The translations under genes were made by a program, and so were the position numbers. Positions 52,522 through 59,645 of a stretch of 64,000 bases of DNA are shown here, one piece after another. The stretch covers positions 131,968 through 195,967 of the forward strand of contig NZ_UWOT01000006.1 in assembly GCF_900604535.1 (NCBI RefSeq), read 5' to 3'. The stretch is from Romboutsia_E sp900604535. Its GTDB lineage: Bacteria > Bacillota > Clostridia > Peptostreptococcales > Peptostreptococcaceae. The notes under the pieces were generated by a model. That model did not search any database. It saw only the letters and a list, made by a program, of their open reading frames with translations, and was not told the origin of the DNA. Each line of letters starts with the position of its first letter. The stretch's first letter is position 1.

Positions 52522-52743
52522 TTATTTTTCATCTTCCTCGATATTTATTGAAATACAAGCAATCTCACTTTTAATAAAGTAATGAATACTATTTCCCCCC
52601 TCCATACAAAACGCATTTTCATTTGAAGTTATAAATCTAGAAAATTTATTATGTAATTCTTTTTTATTTTTAACATCTTCCCATATATGCTTACTCGAAT
52701 GAACATATCCATTTTTAAAAACTATTTTTAATGTAAATTTCAT
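52522..52743 (-). CDS. Small phage hypothetical protein
   Basis: 73 residues from ATG 52743 with GGTGGAGATT upstream: MKFTLKIVFKNGYVHSSKHI. Function unknown. Confidence 0.5.
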   Translation of the reverse strand: MKFTLKIVFKNGYVHSSKHIWEDVKNKKELHNKFSRFITSNENAFCMEGGNSIHYFIKSEIACISINIEEDEK

Positions 52744-52755
52744 AATCTCCACCTT

Positions 52756-53055
52756 CTATTTAAATTCATCACCTGTTGCATAAAAATAACTTTTATCTTT
52801 ATATCTAAGTTTTCTTTCAAATTCTTTGCTAGTACTTATAACTAATAAATCTTTTATTTCTTCATCTTGTTCCTCAAATACCTCTAACGCTGCATCCCTT
52901 GTAACTGTTATATTAAACTCATGATCTTTCTCTATGATGCTTCTTAGAAGTTCTGTTGCAACATAAAACTTATCTTGTATCTCTTTATTTTTAAATTCTT
53001 GATTCTTAGGAAACTCTATAATATTTCCTAAAAGTTTTAATTGCTCCGTTTTAAT
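52756..53055 (-). CDS. Phage protein with apparent ATT start codon
   Basis: A 99-codon open frame reads IKTEQLKLLGNIIEFPKNQE, FKNKEIQDKFYVATELLRSI and ends SYFYATGDEFK. It has no ATG, GTG or TTG anywhere in frame, and a TAA lies two codons before ATT 53055, which itself is nine bases after GAGGAG. Residue usage and the tight fit between neighbours look like a true gene. Either ATT is used (as in infC) or the start was lost by an ATG to ATT change. Confidence 0.6.
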   Translation of the reverse strand: MKTEQLKLLGNIIEFPKNQEFKNKEIQDKFYVATELLRSIIEKDHEFNITVTRDAALEVFEEQDEEIKDLLVISTSKEFERKLRYKDKSYFYATGDEFK

Positions 53056-53109
53056 AAATTAAAACTCCTCTTTTCTTTACTATCGGACCAAATAATATGG
53101 CCCGATAAA

Positions 53110-53901
53110 TTATTGTTCATATTCAAATATATATTTTCCACCAACTATATTAGTTTTCCATACTTTATTTAGACTATCTGATACAGCTTGTTTACTAACT
53201 GGTAAATTAGCTTCTACATGCCTTGTTGACTTAAAGTAATCTATTATATCCCCTGTCTCTGCATCTATTGCTACTATAATTCTTCCTCCTTTAGACTTAT
53301 GAGCAGTTTTCTTCGCAAGATCTTCTCTATCTAAAAATTCTAAATTTGCATGATAGTTGTCATATACTAATCCATTTTTATGATATACAACTAAGTCCTC
53401 AAACTTTTTATTCTTATATTTAATCGGCTTGCTTTCACTAGTAAATCCATATCCATCATAAAATATTTCTACAAAGTGATAAGCTACTATCCTACTAACA
53501 GAGTATTCCTTATAAACTTCTTTAAATTTAACTTTTATAAACTGCTTATTTTTATTTACATTAACTTTTCTTGTTTGATAATAAGGCATTATAAACTTTC
53601 CATTTGGAGAGTTCTTGTATATTCGCTTAAACCTTCCATAATTACTAACTAAGAATTTATCATCAGAACCTTCTATAACCTTCCATACCTCATTTTTGAA
53701 TACTTCTTTCTCATATAACTTTTTTAGTTCCTTTACATCTACACTTTCATCTACGATATACCACTTCTTTACTTTTTCTAAAGTGTTAATATCTCTACTT
53801 AAATCAATTTCTTTTTTCTTTAATAATTTTGATATTTTCTCTAACGTTGTTTCTGTTTTTAAGTTGTATCTAGCATCATACAAATATAACAACGTACTCA
53901 C
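53110..53901 (-). CDS. NUMOD4/NUMOD1 HNH-like homing endonuclease
   Basis: 263 residues. NUMOD4 near 88-110 (EVWKVIEGSDDKFLVSNYGR), a degenerate HNH-like region (FEDLVVYHKNGLVYDNYHAN, LEFLDREDLAKKTAHKSKGG) and a C-terminal NUMOD1 HTH (STRHVEANLPVSKQAVSDSL). Free-standing, selfish phage nucleases of this kind are common. The HNH catalytic residues are partly altered. Confidence 0.75.
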   Translation of the reverse strand: MSTLLYLYDARYNLKTETTLEKISKLLKKKEIDLSRDINTLEKVKKWYIVDESVDVKELKKLYEKEVFKNEVWKVIEGSDDKFLVSNYGRFKRIYKNSPNGKFIMPYYQTRKVNVNKNKQFIKVKFKEVYKEYSVSRIVAYHFVEIFYDGYGFTSESKPIKYKNKKFEDLVVYHKNGLVYDNYHANLEFLDREDLAKKTAHKSKGGRIIVAIDAETGDIIDYFKSTRHVEANLPVSKQAVSDSLNKVWKTNIVGGKYIFEYEQ

Positions 53902-54004
53902 CCCTCCAAACTAAACCTACCTTTTATCCCCATAAATTAATCCTAGTGCAACTAAGTAGATACTTAGTATTGATTAATATATTTAGTTATTTTCTACGAG
54001 GAAT

Positions 54005-54178
54005 TTATTTTCTATCTATATCTTTTAAATATACTTCAAGTTCTTTTTTACTTAATTTATATTTCTTAACTTCATTGCAATATTCACTTTTATATGTACC
54101 TTTTAATGTTGTTCTTGCATGTCCCCAATTTGATAAATTAGGATTATCTTGTGTAATAAAATTTTCTGTTAACTTCAT
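54005..54178 (-). CDS. Small phage hypothetical protein, 57 residues
   Basis: ATG 54178 with GGGAGAG upstream: MKLTENFITQDNPNLSNWGH and a charged helical end (KKELEVYLKDIDRK). Overlaps the preceding gene stop by a few bases. Function unknown. Confidence 0.55.
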   Translation of the reverse strand: MKLTENFITQDNPNLSNWGHARTTLKGTYKSEYCNEVKKYKLSKKELEVYLKDIDRK

Positions 54179-54179
54179 A

Positions 54180-54338
54180 TTACTCTCCCAAATCTAAGTT
54201 TAAAGGTGTAAAAGTATGAGACCCACATTTGCATGTATAGTTCCCATCTACTGAATCTATATATATCTCATACTTTTCTATTCCACAATACCCACATCTA
54301 AGTTTTAAACATTCGAATAAATTAACTAAATTATCCAT
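54180..54338 (-). CDS. Small zinc-ribbon phage protein, 52 residues
   Basis: ATG 54338 with AGAGGGG upstream. Cysteine pairs CGYC and CKC near 15-18 and 36-38 form a zinc-ribbon-like pattern (LKLRCGYCGIEKYEI; GNYTCKCGSHTFTP). May bind DNA or a host protein. Function unknown. Confidence 0.6.
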   Translation of the reverse strand: MDNLVNLFECLKLRCGYCGIEKYEIYIDSVDGNYTCKCGSHTFTPLNLDLGE

Positions 54339-54431
54339 CTATTTCCCCTCTTTATTAAAAAAATTTACAATCCCTGTGTAAATAATCAATATCACAAATA
54401 TAATTACTCCTGTAATTTGATTATTGTCCAT
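54339..54431 (-). CDS. Small membrane peptide, 30 residues
   Basis: MDNNQITGVIIFVILIIYTG then IVNFFNKEGK: one membrane span with a charged tail. ATG 54431 overlaps the end of the upstream gene, with GAGGAAG ahead. May act in lysis control or exclusion; unproven. Confidence 0.45.
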   Translation of the reverse strand: MDNNQITGVIIFVILIIYTGIVNFFNKEGK

Positions 54432-54792
54432 ATGCCATCTTCCTCATTTTATAGTCTAAAATACTAGATTCACATTTCTTTTTAACTCTTATCTTTTTAG
54501 TTCTTTTAGCTATTCTTTCTAATCTATTTATTTCTTTATCTGCATCACAATGTAATAAATTTTTCAAAATAAATACTTGTTTTTTTAGTTCTTTGACTTG
54601 TTTTTCTAAATCTTCAATGATCTTGCTATGCTCTTCGTTTATTTCTTCTATCTCTGCTAGTAAATTTTCTTTTTCTAAATTTAAGCTATTAATCTCAACC
54701 TCTTTACACGCTCTTAATGTTTTATAATCTTTATTAAGTTTATTTTTAATTTCTTCTACTTCTTTTTCACTGTAAAATCCTAAAAAACTCAT
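54421..54792 (-). CDS. Coiled-coil phage protein
   Basis: 123 residues; about 70 residues of heptad-like helix (EINSLNLEKENLLAEIEEIN) and a basic C-terminus (KRTKKIRVKKKCESSILDYK). Family unknown. Confidence 0.6.
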   Translation of the reverse strand: MSFLGFYSEKEVEEIKNKLNKDYKTLRACKEVEINSLNLEKENLLAEIEEINEEHSKIIEDLEKQVKELKKQVFILKNLLHCDADKEINRLERIAKRTKKIRVKKKCESSILDYKMRKMAYGQ

Positions 54793-54868
54793 TTTTCTAC
54801 TCCTTTATTTATTTTTCTCTACTGGGTAATTCCTGGAGATATTATTATTCTTCAGATACTTATATTCA

Positions 54869-55249
54869 CTATAAAAACGGAATGTCTGTATCATCTATTT
54901 CATCGAACTCTTTCTTATTCTCATTAATTTTATTTCTGTTATCTAAGAATGTACAATTTTTAGCAGCAACTTTTGTAAATGACATAATCTTATTATCTTT
55001 TGTATAATTATCTACTCTTAATGATCCACTAAGAGATACTAAGCTCCCCTTTACTAAGTGCTGAGCGCATGCCTCAGCTTTTTTCCCCATAATTTCAACT
55101 GGTATAAAATCTGTTTCTCTTGAACCATCATTCTTTATATAATCTCGATCAACAGCAACAGTAAAACTTGCTACTGCAGTTCCTGTTCCTGGTATGTATC
55201 TAAGTTCCGGTTGTTTTGTTAATCTACCTACAATTGATATATTGTTCAT
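54869..55249 (-). CDS. ssb: Single-stranded DNA-binding protein
   Basis: 126 residues: MNNISIVGRLTKQPELRYIP, GTAVASFTVAVDRD, DFIPVEIMGKKAEACAQHLV, and the acidic tail DEIDDTDIPFL that recruits partners. Phage SSB acting at its replication fork. Its start is overlapped by the end of the Spo0E-like gene. Confidence 0.96.
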   Translation of the reverse strand: MNNISIVGRLTKQPELRYIPGTGTAVASFTVAVDRDYIKNDGSRETDFIPVEIMGKKAEACAQHLVKGSLVSLSGSLRVDNYTKDNKIMSFTKVAAKNCTFLDNRNKINENKKEFDEIDDTDIPFL

Positions 55250-55370
55250 TTAATCTTCTCCTTTGCTCTTTCGCTATGTATATATCTAACTCCATACTCA
55301 TTTTTAATGTATTTTGAGTTAACCCCTCTTTCTCAAAAGCTTTTTCAAGTTCTTTTCTTAACTTCTCCAT
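55224..55370 (-). CDS. Spo0E-like aspartyl-phosphate phosphatase
   Basis: 48 residues (MEKLRKELEKAFEKEGLTQN, TLKMSMELDIYIAKEQ). The S-x-E-LD core (SMELDIYI) is the signature of Spo0E family phosphatases, which remove phosphate from Spo0A and delay sporulation. Family size (about 45-60) fits. Phages and plasmids of spore-formers carry such genes. It overlaps the ssb start by 26 bp. Confidence 0.7.
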   Translation of the reverse strand: MEKLRKELEKAFEKEGLTQNTLKMSMELDIYIAKEQRRRLNEQYINCR

Positions 55371-55536
55371 GTTCTCCCCTCAACATTTCTGATGCTTTAT
55401 TGAATGCATCTAATTTATTTATACTTTTATTGCTATTTAAGATATCCTCTGAGCGATTCTTTACCATCTCAGCCTTTTCTAAAATCGTCAATCTATCCAA
55501 ATATTCTATAGTTAAGTTCTCTGCCTTTAAATTCAT
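55345..55536 (-). CDS. Small helical phage protein
   Basis: 63 residues from ATG 55536 (AGAGGAT upstream): MNLKAENLTIEYLDRLTILE, KAEMVKNRSEDILNSNKSIN. Helical, function unknown. It lies inside the end of the DnaC-like gene in another frame and overlaps the next gene start. Confidence 0.5.
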   Translation of the reverse strand: MNLKAENLTIEYLDRLTILEKAEMVKNRSEDILNSNKSINKLDAFNKASEMLRGEHGEVKKRT

Positions 55537-56254
55537 GTCTATATCCTCTCGACATCTCAATTATTCTGCTTGCTAATGCTTCATCTAAATCTAATAACTG
55601 ATTTACGCTTAATTCTGTTGTTATAATCATTGATTTTTTATTATCGTATCTAAAATTCACAATATCGTATATTATTCTTAATTCAGCTCTAGCCCTTGAG
55701 TAATCTCCTTTTTCAAAACCTTTGAATAAGTCATCTATAAACAGTACTGTTGTATTTCTATACTCACTAATTTTCTTATTATAAAAATCAGTATCAGTCA
55801 TGTTAAACTTAAGTTCATTTATATCTTTGGTATAGCTCATATACTTAACTGAATACTTTTCTAAAAGTTTATTACAAGTTGCTATTGCTAAATGTGTCTT
55901 CCCACTTCCAACTTGCCCCTGGAGTAGTAGAGACTTTTCTTTATTAAAATCAGTGATATACTTTATGCAAATATTTCTTGCGCTATTTCTTGCATCATTA
56001 TCTACTTTATAAGTTTTAAATGTATTAGTTTTAACCCTATCAGCTATTCCACTTTTTTCTAATCTTTCTTTTGCTAAAGTAATTTCTCTACATTCACAAA
56101 ATTTAACTGCTTCGGTTCCATCTTCATTTATAATTGTGTACCCTTTATCATTGCACTTATTGCATTTATAATTCGATTCCAAGTTCTGCAGCTGCCCTGA
56201 TTGTTTCTTCTGTTGATAATCCTCCCTCAACTTTTGAATCCAAGTGTTTTGCAT
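55493..56254 (-). CDS. DnaC/IstB-like helicase loader ATPase
   Basis: 253 residues from ATG 56254. An N-terminal zinc-binding section (CNKCNDKGYT and CECRE) precedes the AAA+ domain: Walker A LLLQGQVGSGKTHLAIATCN, Walker B TTVLFIDDLFKG, sensor ITTELSVNQLLDLDEALASR. Loads the replicative helicase at the phage origin. Partner of the upstream organizer with which it overlaps. Confidence 0.92.
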   Translation of the reverse strand: MQNTWIQKLREDYQQKKQSGQLQNLESNYKCNKCNDKGYTIINEDGTEAVKFCECREITLAKERLEKSGIADRVKTNTFKTYKVDNDARNSARNICIKYITDFNKEKSLLLQGQVGSGKTHLAIATCNKLLEKYSVKYMSYTKDINELKFNMTDTDFYNKKISEYRNTTVLFIDDLFKGFEKGDYSRARAELRIIYDIVNFRYDNKKSMIITTELSVNQLLDLDEALASRIIEMSRGYRHEFKGRELNYRIFG

Positions 56255-57011
56255 AGTCTTGATACTTTCCATCTTTCTCTCCTATAGATTTACTTTTTTT
56301 AAACTTTCTTTTATGATCTTCTGCTTCTAAAAGAGTTTTTATATTACTGCTTAACCAATTATTGATTATTCCTTTTATGTAATTAAAATTTCTATTTCCA
56401 CTTCCAACTGCTATATCAATAGCTCTTATAATCAGATTATCATCTACACCATCTTCAATATAAGATACTAATTCTTGATAGTGATAAGGAGTTAAAAGTA
56501 CTCCTACTTTTTGAGCATATTTAAAACAATTTACAACAACATTATCTTTATCTGTATCTTGTTCTATCTCTTTCTCTATCTCTTTCTCTATCTCTTTCTC
56601 TATCGGACATTGTCCAGACAACCTAGGGACATTGTCCTTTTTTTGTCTTTGTAACCTTTTCTTTTCGGCCCATTTTGTTTCTGATCCTACCATATTTTGT
56701 AATTGAGTTATAAATATTTCTCCATTTTCTAAAATTTGAATTAATCCTATTTTAGTTAAAATATCCATTGCAACTCTTACAGTGTCCATATCTGTGTTCG
56801 TAATTTTTGCTAAAGTCTTTGCATCATATGGAACTAGCATACTTCCAACATTTCTTATTAATAACCCATTTGATTTTAAAGATTTTAGACATAGCTTTAA
56901 GTAAAATAAGCAATAATCTTTTCCTTTTTCTTGTTCTTCAAGCCATGCTATTGCATCTTCTTCAAAGAAGTCTTCTTTTAACTTTAGCCAATAATACTTC
57001 TTATTTGACAT
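56166..57011 (-). CDS. Phage replisome organizer with DnaD-like C-terminus
   Basis: 281 residues. N-terminal winged helix typical of phage organizers (MSNKKYYWLKLKEDFFEEDA; YDAKTLAKITNTDMDTVRVA), a linker with NVPRLSGQCPIEKEIEKEIE, and a DnaD-like region (LLTPYHYQELVSYIEDGVDD). The linker DNA carries two GGACATTGTCC palindromes at 56605 and 56627 and a 12-bp tandem repeat; this looks like an origin in the gene, as in related phages. Confidence 0.88.
   Translation of the reverse strand: MSNKKYYWLKLKEDFFEEDAIAWLEEQEKGKDYCLFYLKLCLKSLKSNGLLIRNVGSMLVPYDAKTLAKITNTDMDTVRVAMDILTKIGLIQILENGEIFITQLQNMVGSETKWAEKKRLQRQKKDNVPRLSGQCPIEKEIEKEIEKEIEQDTDKDNVVVNCFKYAQKVGVLLTPYHYQELVSYIEDGVDDNLIIRAIDIAVGSGNRNFNYIKGIINNWLSSNIKTLLEAEDHKRKFKKSKSIGEKDGKYQDYAKHLDSKVEGGLSTEETIRAAAELGIEL
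56605..56637. promoter_or_regulatory. Candidate phage replication origin inside the organizer gene
   Basis: GGACATTGTCC occurs at 56605-56615 and 56627-56637, 22 bp apart (two helical turns), next to tandem TATCTCTTTCTC units at 56567-56604. The repeats alter protein sequence little (GQCP, EIEK). Probable organizer binding sites. Confidence 0.6.
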
Positions 57012-57020
57012 TCTTATTTA

Positions 57021-57161
57021 CTATTCTCCTTTTTCCATCTTTTCTGTAAGTCCTTCTATCTTTCCGTAAATTCTATTAAATTTAACTGGATCTTTTTCTC
57101 TAAGAATTTTTGCAAGTTCTACAAACCTTTTTATATCTTCTTTTCTTTCTTTATTCGTCAT
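57021..57161 (-). CDS. Small phage protein, 46 residues
   Basis: ATG 57161 with GGAGGG upstream: MTNKERKEDIKRFVELAKIL, REKDPVKFNRIYGKIEGL. First leftward early gene, so possibly a Cro-like or anti-repressor function, but no HTH is visible. Confidence 0.55.
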   Translation of the reverse strand: MTNKERKEDIKRFVELAKILREKDPVKFNRIYGKIEGLTEKMEKGE

Positions 57162-57164
57162 ATT

Positions 57165-57433
57165 CCCTCCATTTATCGCCTTGTAATATTTTTTTATTAC
57201 AATATAATAGTATTATACCTGCCAATTTTTTGCAATAGTTTTTTATCGCATTTCAATATTTTTTATTTATAGGCTATGTATTTATTTGTCGAATTTTAGA
57301 ATATAGCAAGAGTTTTTTACTATTTTTAATTGCATTGCGATTTTTTTTATATTATACTTAACTTAAATAAAATCAAAATAGAATATAAAATATATAATAT
57401 TTTAATAATTTTTGATGAAATGAGGTTGCTATA
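57165..57433. promoter_or_regulatory. Divergent early/repressor control region
   Basis: For the rightward repressor a promoter is TTGCAT (57330-57335), 17 bp, TATACT (57353-57358). Repeats resembling operators are TTGCAAT near 57230, ATCGCATTTCAAT near 57248 and ATTGCATTGCGAT near 57329, one overlapping the -35. The palindrome TTGTAATATTTTTTTATTACAA (22 bases split as TTGTAATA and TATTACAA) lies near 57181. No gene in this gap. Confidence 0.55.
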
Positions 57434-57760
57434 ATGAATTATAGATTAAGAGAATTAAGAAAATTAAAGAACTTATCTCAAAAAGAGTTCGGCGAAAAAA
57501 TCAATATAAGTCAAAGTCAAATAGCCTCTTATGAAAATGGAGCAAGAAATATTCCAAATCGAGTTATCAAGGATATTTCTAAAGTATATAGAGTTAATGA
57601 ATCATGGCTTATCGCTGGTGAAGGAGATATGTTTATTGATATTATTGATGAGTTAGATATAGATGATCCAGAGTTACGTGAACTTGCTTGTTTATATGAA
57701 AAACTTGATGATTCAATGAAAAAAAATATAATGGATACTTTGAGGCTATTAACAAAATAA
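57434..57760 (+). CDS. XRE-family repressor, CI-like
   Basis: 108 residues. HTH at about 1-55 (RLRELRKLKNLSQKEFGEKI, NISQSQIASYENGARNIPNR) and a short acidic C-terminal helix for dimerisation (LDDSMKKNIMDTLRLLTK). Likely lysogeny repressor controlling the leftward early promoter. It has its own terminator. Confidence 0.85.
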   Translation: MNYRLRELRKLKNLSQKEFGEKINISQSQIASYENGARNIPNRVIKDISKVYRVNESWLIAGEGDMFIDIIDELDIDDPELRELACLYEKLDDSMKKNIMDTLRLLTK

Positions 57761-57796
57761 AAAAGAGAAGATTGGTAATCAATCTTCTCTTTTTTT
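57761..57796 (+). terminator. Terminator after the repressor
   Basis: AAAAGAGAAGATTG pairs with CAATCTTCTCTTTT, loop GTAAT, T7 tail. The left arm overlaps the end of the small minus-strand gene. Confidence 0.9.
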
Positions 57797-57895
57797 ATCT
57801 TTAAGTATCTTATTTACTATTTTTTTGTAATTTTTATAATCCTTTTTTTTTAATTTGCTCATTAGCAGTAAAAAATATTCGGTACTTAAATTCAT
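57779..57895 (-). CDS. Small basic peptide, 38 residues, opposite the repressor end
   Basis: ATG 57895 has GGGAGGAATAATTA upstream, a strong site. MNLSTEYFLLLMSKLKKKDY and a Lys-rich end. Its last codons are inside the repressor terminator. Function unknown. Confidence 0.45.
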   Translation of the reverse strand: MNLSTEYFLLLMSKLKKKDYKNYKKIVNKILKDKKRED

Positions 57896-58094
57896 TAATT
57901 ATTCCTCCCTGTAACTATGTAGATATATTCTACACAATAGAACATCTATTCTATTTTATATTACCTTTTTACTATTTATCTTGCAACCCTCTAATCATTT
58001 TAGACGTTTTTCGTCTCGAAGGTCAATAGATTACAATATATGGTAAAAATATACTAAAATATTAATTATAAAAATATATTTTAGTAGGTGTATA

Positions 58095-58322
58095 ATGTTT
58101 AATAAAAGATTAAAAGAGCTACGAAAAAAACATAAACTTACTCAAGTTGAATTAGCTAAAGTATTTAATATAACCCAAAGAGCGTTATCTAGATTAGAAA
58201 ATGGTGAGACTGCAGCTACTGAAGATATAATAAATAAAACTGCTGACTATTTTGGTGTAAGCTCTGACTACCTATTAGGTAGAACTAATATAAAAAATAT
58301 ATATCTGTATTTAAAAAAGTAA
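58095..58322 (+). CDS. Second XRE-family HTH protein
   Basis: 75 residues: MFNKRLKELRKKHKLTQVEL, AKVFNITQRALSRLENGETA, YFGVSSDYLLGRT. Classic HTH_3 repressor-like domain without a C-terminal oligomerisation domain, then a tail IKNIYLYLKK. It may regulate the plasmid arm or act as a second switch protein. Separate promoter and terminator. Confidence 0.85.
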   Translation: MFNKRLKELRKKHKLTQVELAKVFNITQRALSRLENGETAATEDIINKTADYFGVSSDYLLGRTNIKNIYLYLKK

Positions 58323-58363
58323 CACTAGATCTAGTTTATATAAACTATTAGTGTTACTTTTTA
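58315..58363 (+). terminator. Terminator after second HTH gene
   Basis: AAAAAGTAACACTA pairs with TAGTGTTACTTTTT, 14-bp stem with a 21-nt loop. Confidence 0.8.
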
Positions 58364-58427
58364 TTGTATAAAATTTTTAATTATATAACTTACCGTATTA
58401 GTTTGCACACATAACCTCATTTTTTAT

Positions 58428-58456
58428 TTGACATTTTTTACATTTAGTTTTATTAT
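58428..58456 (+). promoter_or_regulatory. Consensus promoter for the rep message
   Basis: TTGACA (58428-58433), 17 bp, TATTAT (58451-58456). Predicted start near 58463, leaving a leader of about 254 nt before the initiator gene. Confidence 0.8.
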
Positions 58457-58474
58457 TGAATTAAAATTAAACAT

Positions 58475-58588
58475 AAAAAAAGCCTACTGCTTAACTAAGA
58501 GCGCAAACTCGAAGTTAAAGCACTAAATGATATGAACCAGATATCAAGTAGTTTTTAGTAGACTTATTTTATATACTTATTAATTTAT
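58475..58588 (-). ncRNA. Antisense copy-control RNA (countertranscript) opposite the rep leader
   Basis: Promoter on the minus strand: TTGAAA (58623-58618), 17 bp, TAATAT (58600-58595). The RNA would fold into stems GATAT...ATATC and GCTTTAACT...AGTTAAGC with loop GAGTTTGCGCTC, and ends AGTAGGC followed by seven U at 58481-58475. Length about 113 nt. It is fully complementary to the rep leader. Confidence 0.75.
58541..58548 (+). promoter_or_regulatory. Preemptor (anti-attenuator) sequence in the rep leader
   Basis: ATATCAAG here is complementary to CTTGATAT (58666-58673), which is the left arm of the terminator at 58665. Pairing prevents the terminator; binding of the antisense RNA to this segment would allow it to form. 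Confidence 0.7.
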
Positions 58589-58664
58589 GTAATAATATTA
58601 GCATAATTATGTTAGTATTTCAACTATATAGATTAAATTTGTGTATTTAAATTTGTCCTTTAAG

Positions 58665-58694
58665 CCTTGATATGAAAAGTATCAAGGTTTTTTT
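58665..58694 (+). terminator. Attenuator terminator before rep gene
   Basis: CCTTGATA (58665-58672), 7-nt loop, TATCAAGG (58680-58687), T7 (58688-58694). It is 22 nt before the initiator start codon. Confidence 0.85.
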
Positions 58695-58716
58695 AATTAT
58701 AAGGGGGAAATAATAT

Positions 58717-59640
58717 ATGAAATACACAATCGAAGGATTTAATCAGAAAAATGCAATTACATTAGGTCTTAATGCAGAAGATCTTGTTTTACTTAGATGG
58801 TTTGTAGATTTTAAAAATACAGCTGATATGAAAAAGAAATATATAAAACAAGTAAATGATATGGGTTATTGGATAAGTTATAGTTACTTAATACAAGAAC
58901 TGCCAATACTATTTACAACACACCCTAAATATACTATTTCAGATTATGATGAGCTTTCAAGCGTTGAAAAAATCGAACTAGATAAAAAGTATACAAAGGC
59001 ATGTAAGCAAAAAATTAAAAGAATGCTTAGCGGAAGCCTTTCTAAAGTACTACTTAGAAATAAATCTACTGAGAGAGATGATAAAGGTAGAGTAAAAAGT
59101 GAAATATATGTGCATATAAATCCAGTAGTTTTTAAGATGCTAATAAGTGATGATATAACCGTGGTACAAAAATGTACTACGGACACCGTGGTACAAAAAT
59201 GTACTACGGACACCGTGGTACAAAAATGTACTATAGATTCTTCTACTATTAATACTTATTCTTCTACTACACATAATAAGCAAAAATCAAAAGATTTTAG
59301 CTGTAGTGAAGATAAAGAAAAGCATATAAATATAAAACTAATAGAAGAAAGAACTCATTTAATTATCAATTCAAAAAACAAGGAAAATAAATGTAAAAAA
59401 TTTAATTCCTCTAGGTTAGAAAAAGCAATAGATATATTTTTAAAAGAAAAAGGAGAATATTTTTCTTTGTTAGAAAAAATTTATAATGATGATAAGAATT
59501 TTTATAGTAGATCTGATGTTAACGAAAGCATATTTATTCCTAAAAATAGAGCTCATAATGTAAATAATACTTTTTCTAAATATACACCTGATGAATTAGA
59601 AAAATTGCTTATGGATAGTCAAAAAGAAAAATTCAATTAA
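58717..59640 (+). CDS. Plasmid-type replication initiator with in-gene iterons
   Basis: 307 residues. N-terminal winged-helix-like region (LNAEDLVLLRWFVDFKNTAD, SGSLSKVLLRNKSTERDDKG), then a threefold repeat TVVQKCTTD near 148-174 encoded by the iterons at 59159, followed by a low-complexity Ser/Lys linker and a C-terminal helical part (YTPDELEKLLMDSQKEKFN). AAGGGGG precedes the ATG. Similar proteins bind palindromes in their own gene to start replication. Expression is attenuated by the antisense RNA. Confidence 0.8.
   Translation: MKYTIEGFNQKNAITLGLNAEDLVLLRWFVDFKNTADMKKKYIKQVNDMGYWISYSYLIQELPILFTTHPKYTISDYDELSSVEKIELDKKYTKACKQKIKRMLSGSLSKVLLRNKSTERDDKGRVKSEIYVHINPVVFKMLISDDITVVQKCTTDTVVQKCTTDTVVQKCTIDSSTINTYSSTTHNKQKSKDFSCSEDKEKHINIKLIEERTHLIINSKNKENKCKKFNSSRLEKAIDIFLKEKGEYFSLLEKIYNDDKNFYSRSDVNESIFIPKNRAHNVNNTFSKYTPDELEKLLMDSQKEKFN
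59159..59236 (+). promoter_or_regulatory. Iteron array: three 27-bp units inside the rep gene
   Basis: Units begin at 59159, 59186 and 59213. Each has the palindrome CCGTGGTAC-aaaaat-GTACTACGG; the third ends CTATAG. 27-bp spacing puts them on about the same helix face. Likely initiator binding sites, so an origin for plasmid-mode replication. Confidence 0.8.
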
Positions 59641-59645
59641 ATGCC

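Noticed and set aside
57021..57161. Cro-like repressor in the leftward early gene
   Set aside because: No helix-turn-helix pattern can be seen in the 46 residues.
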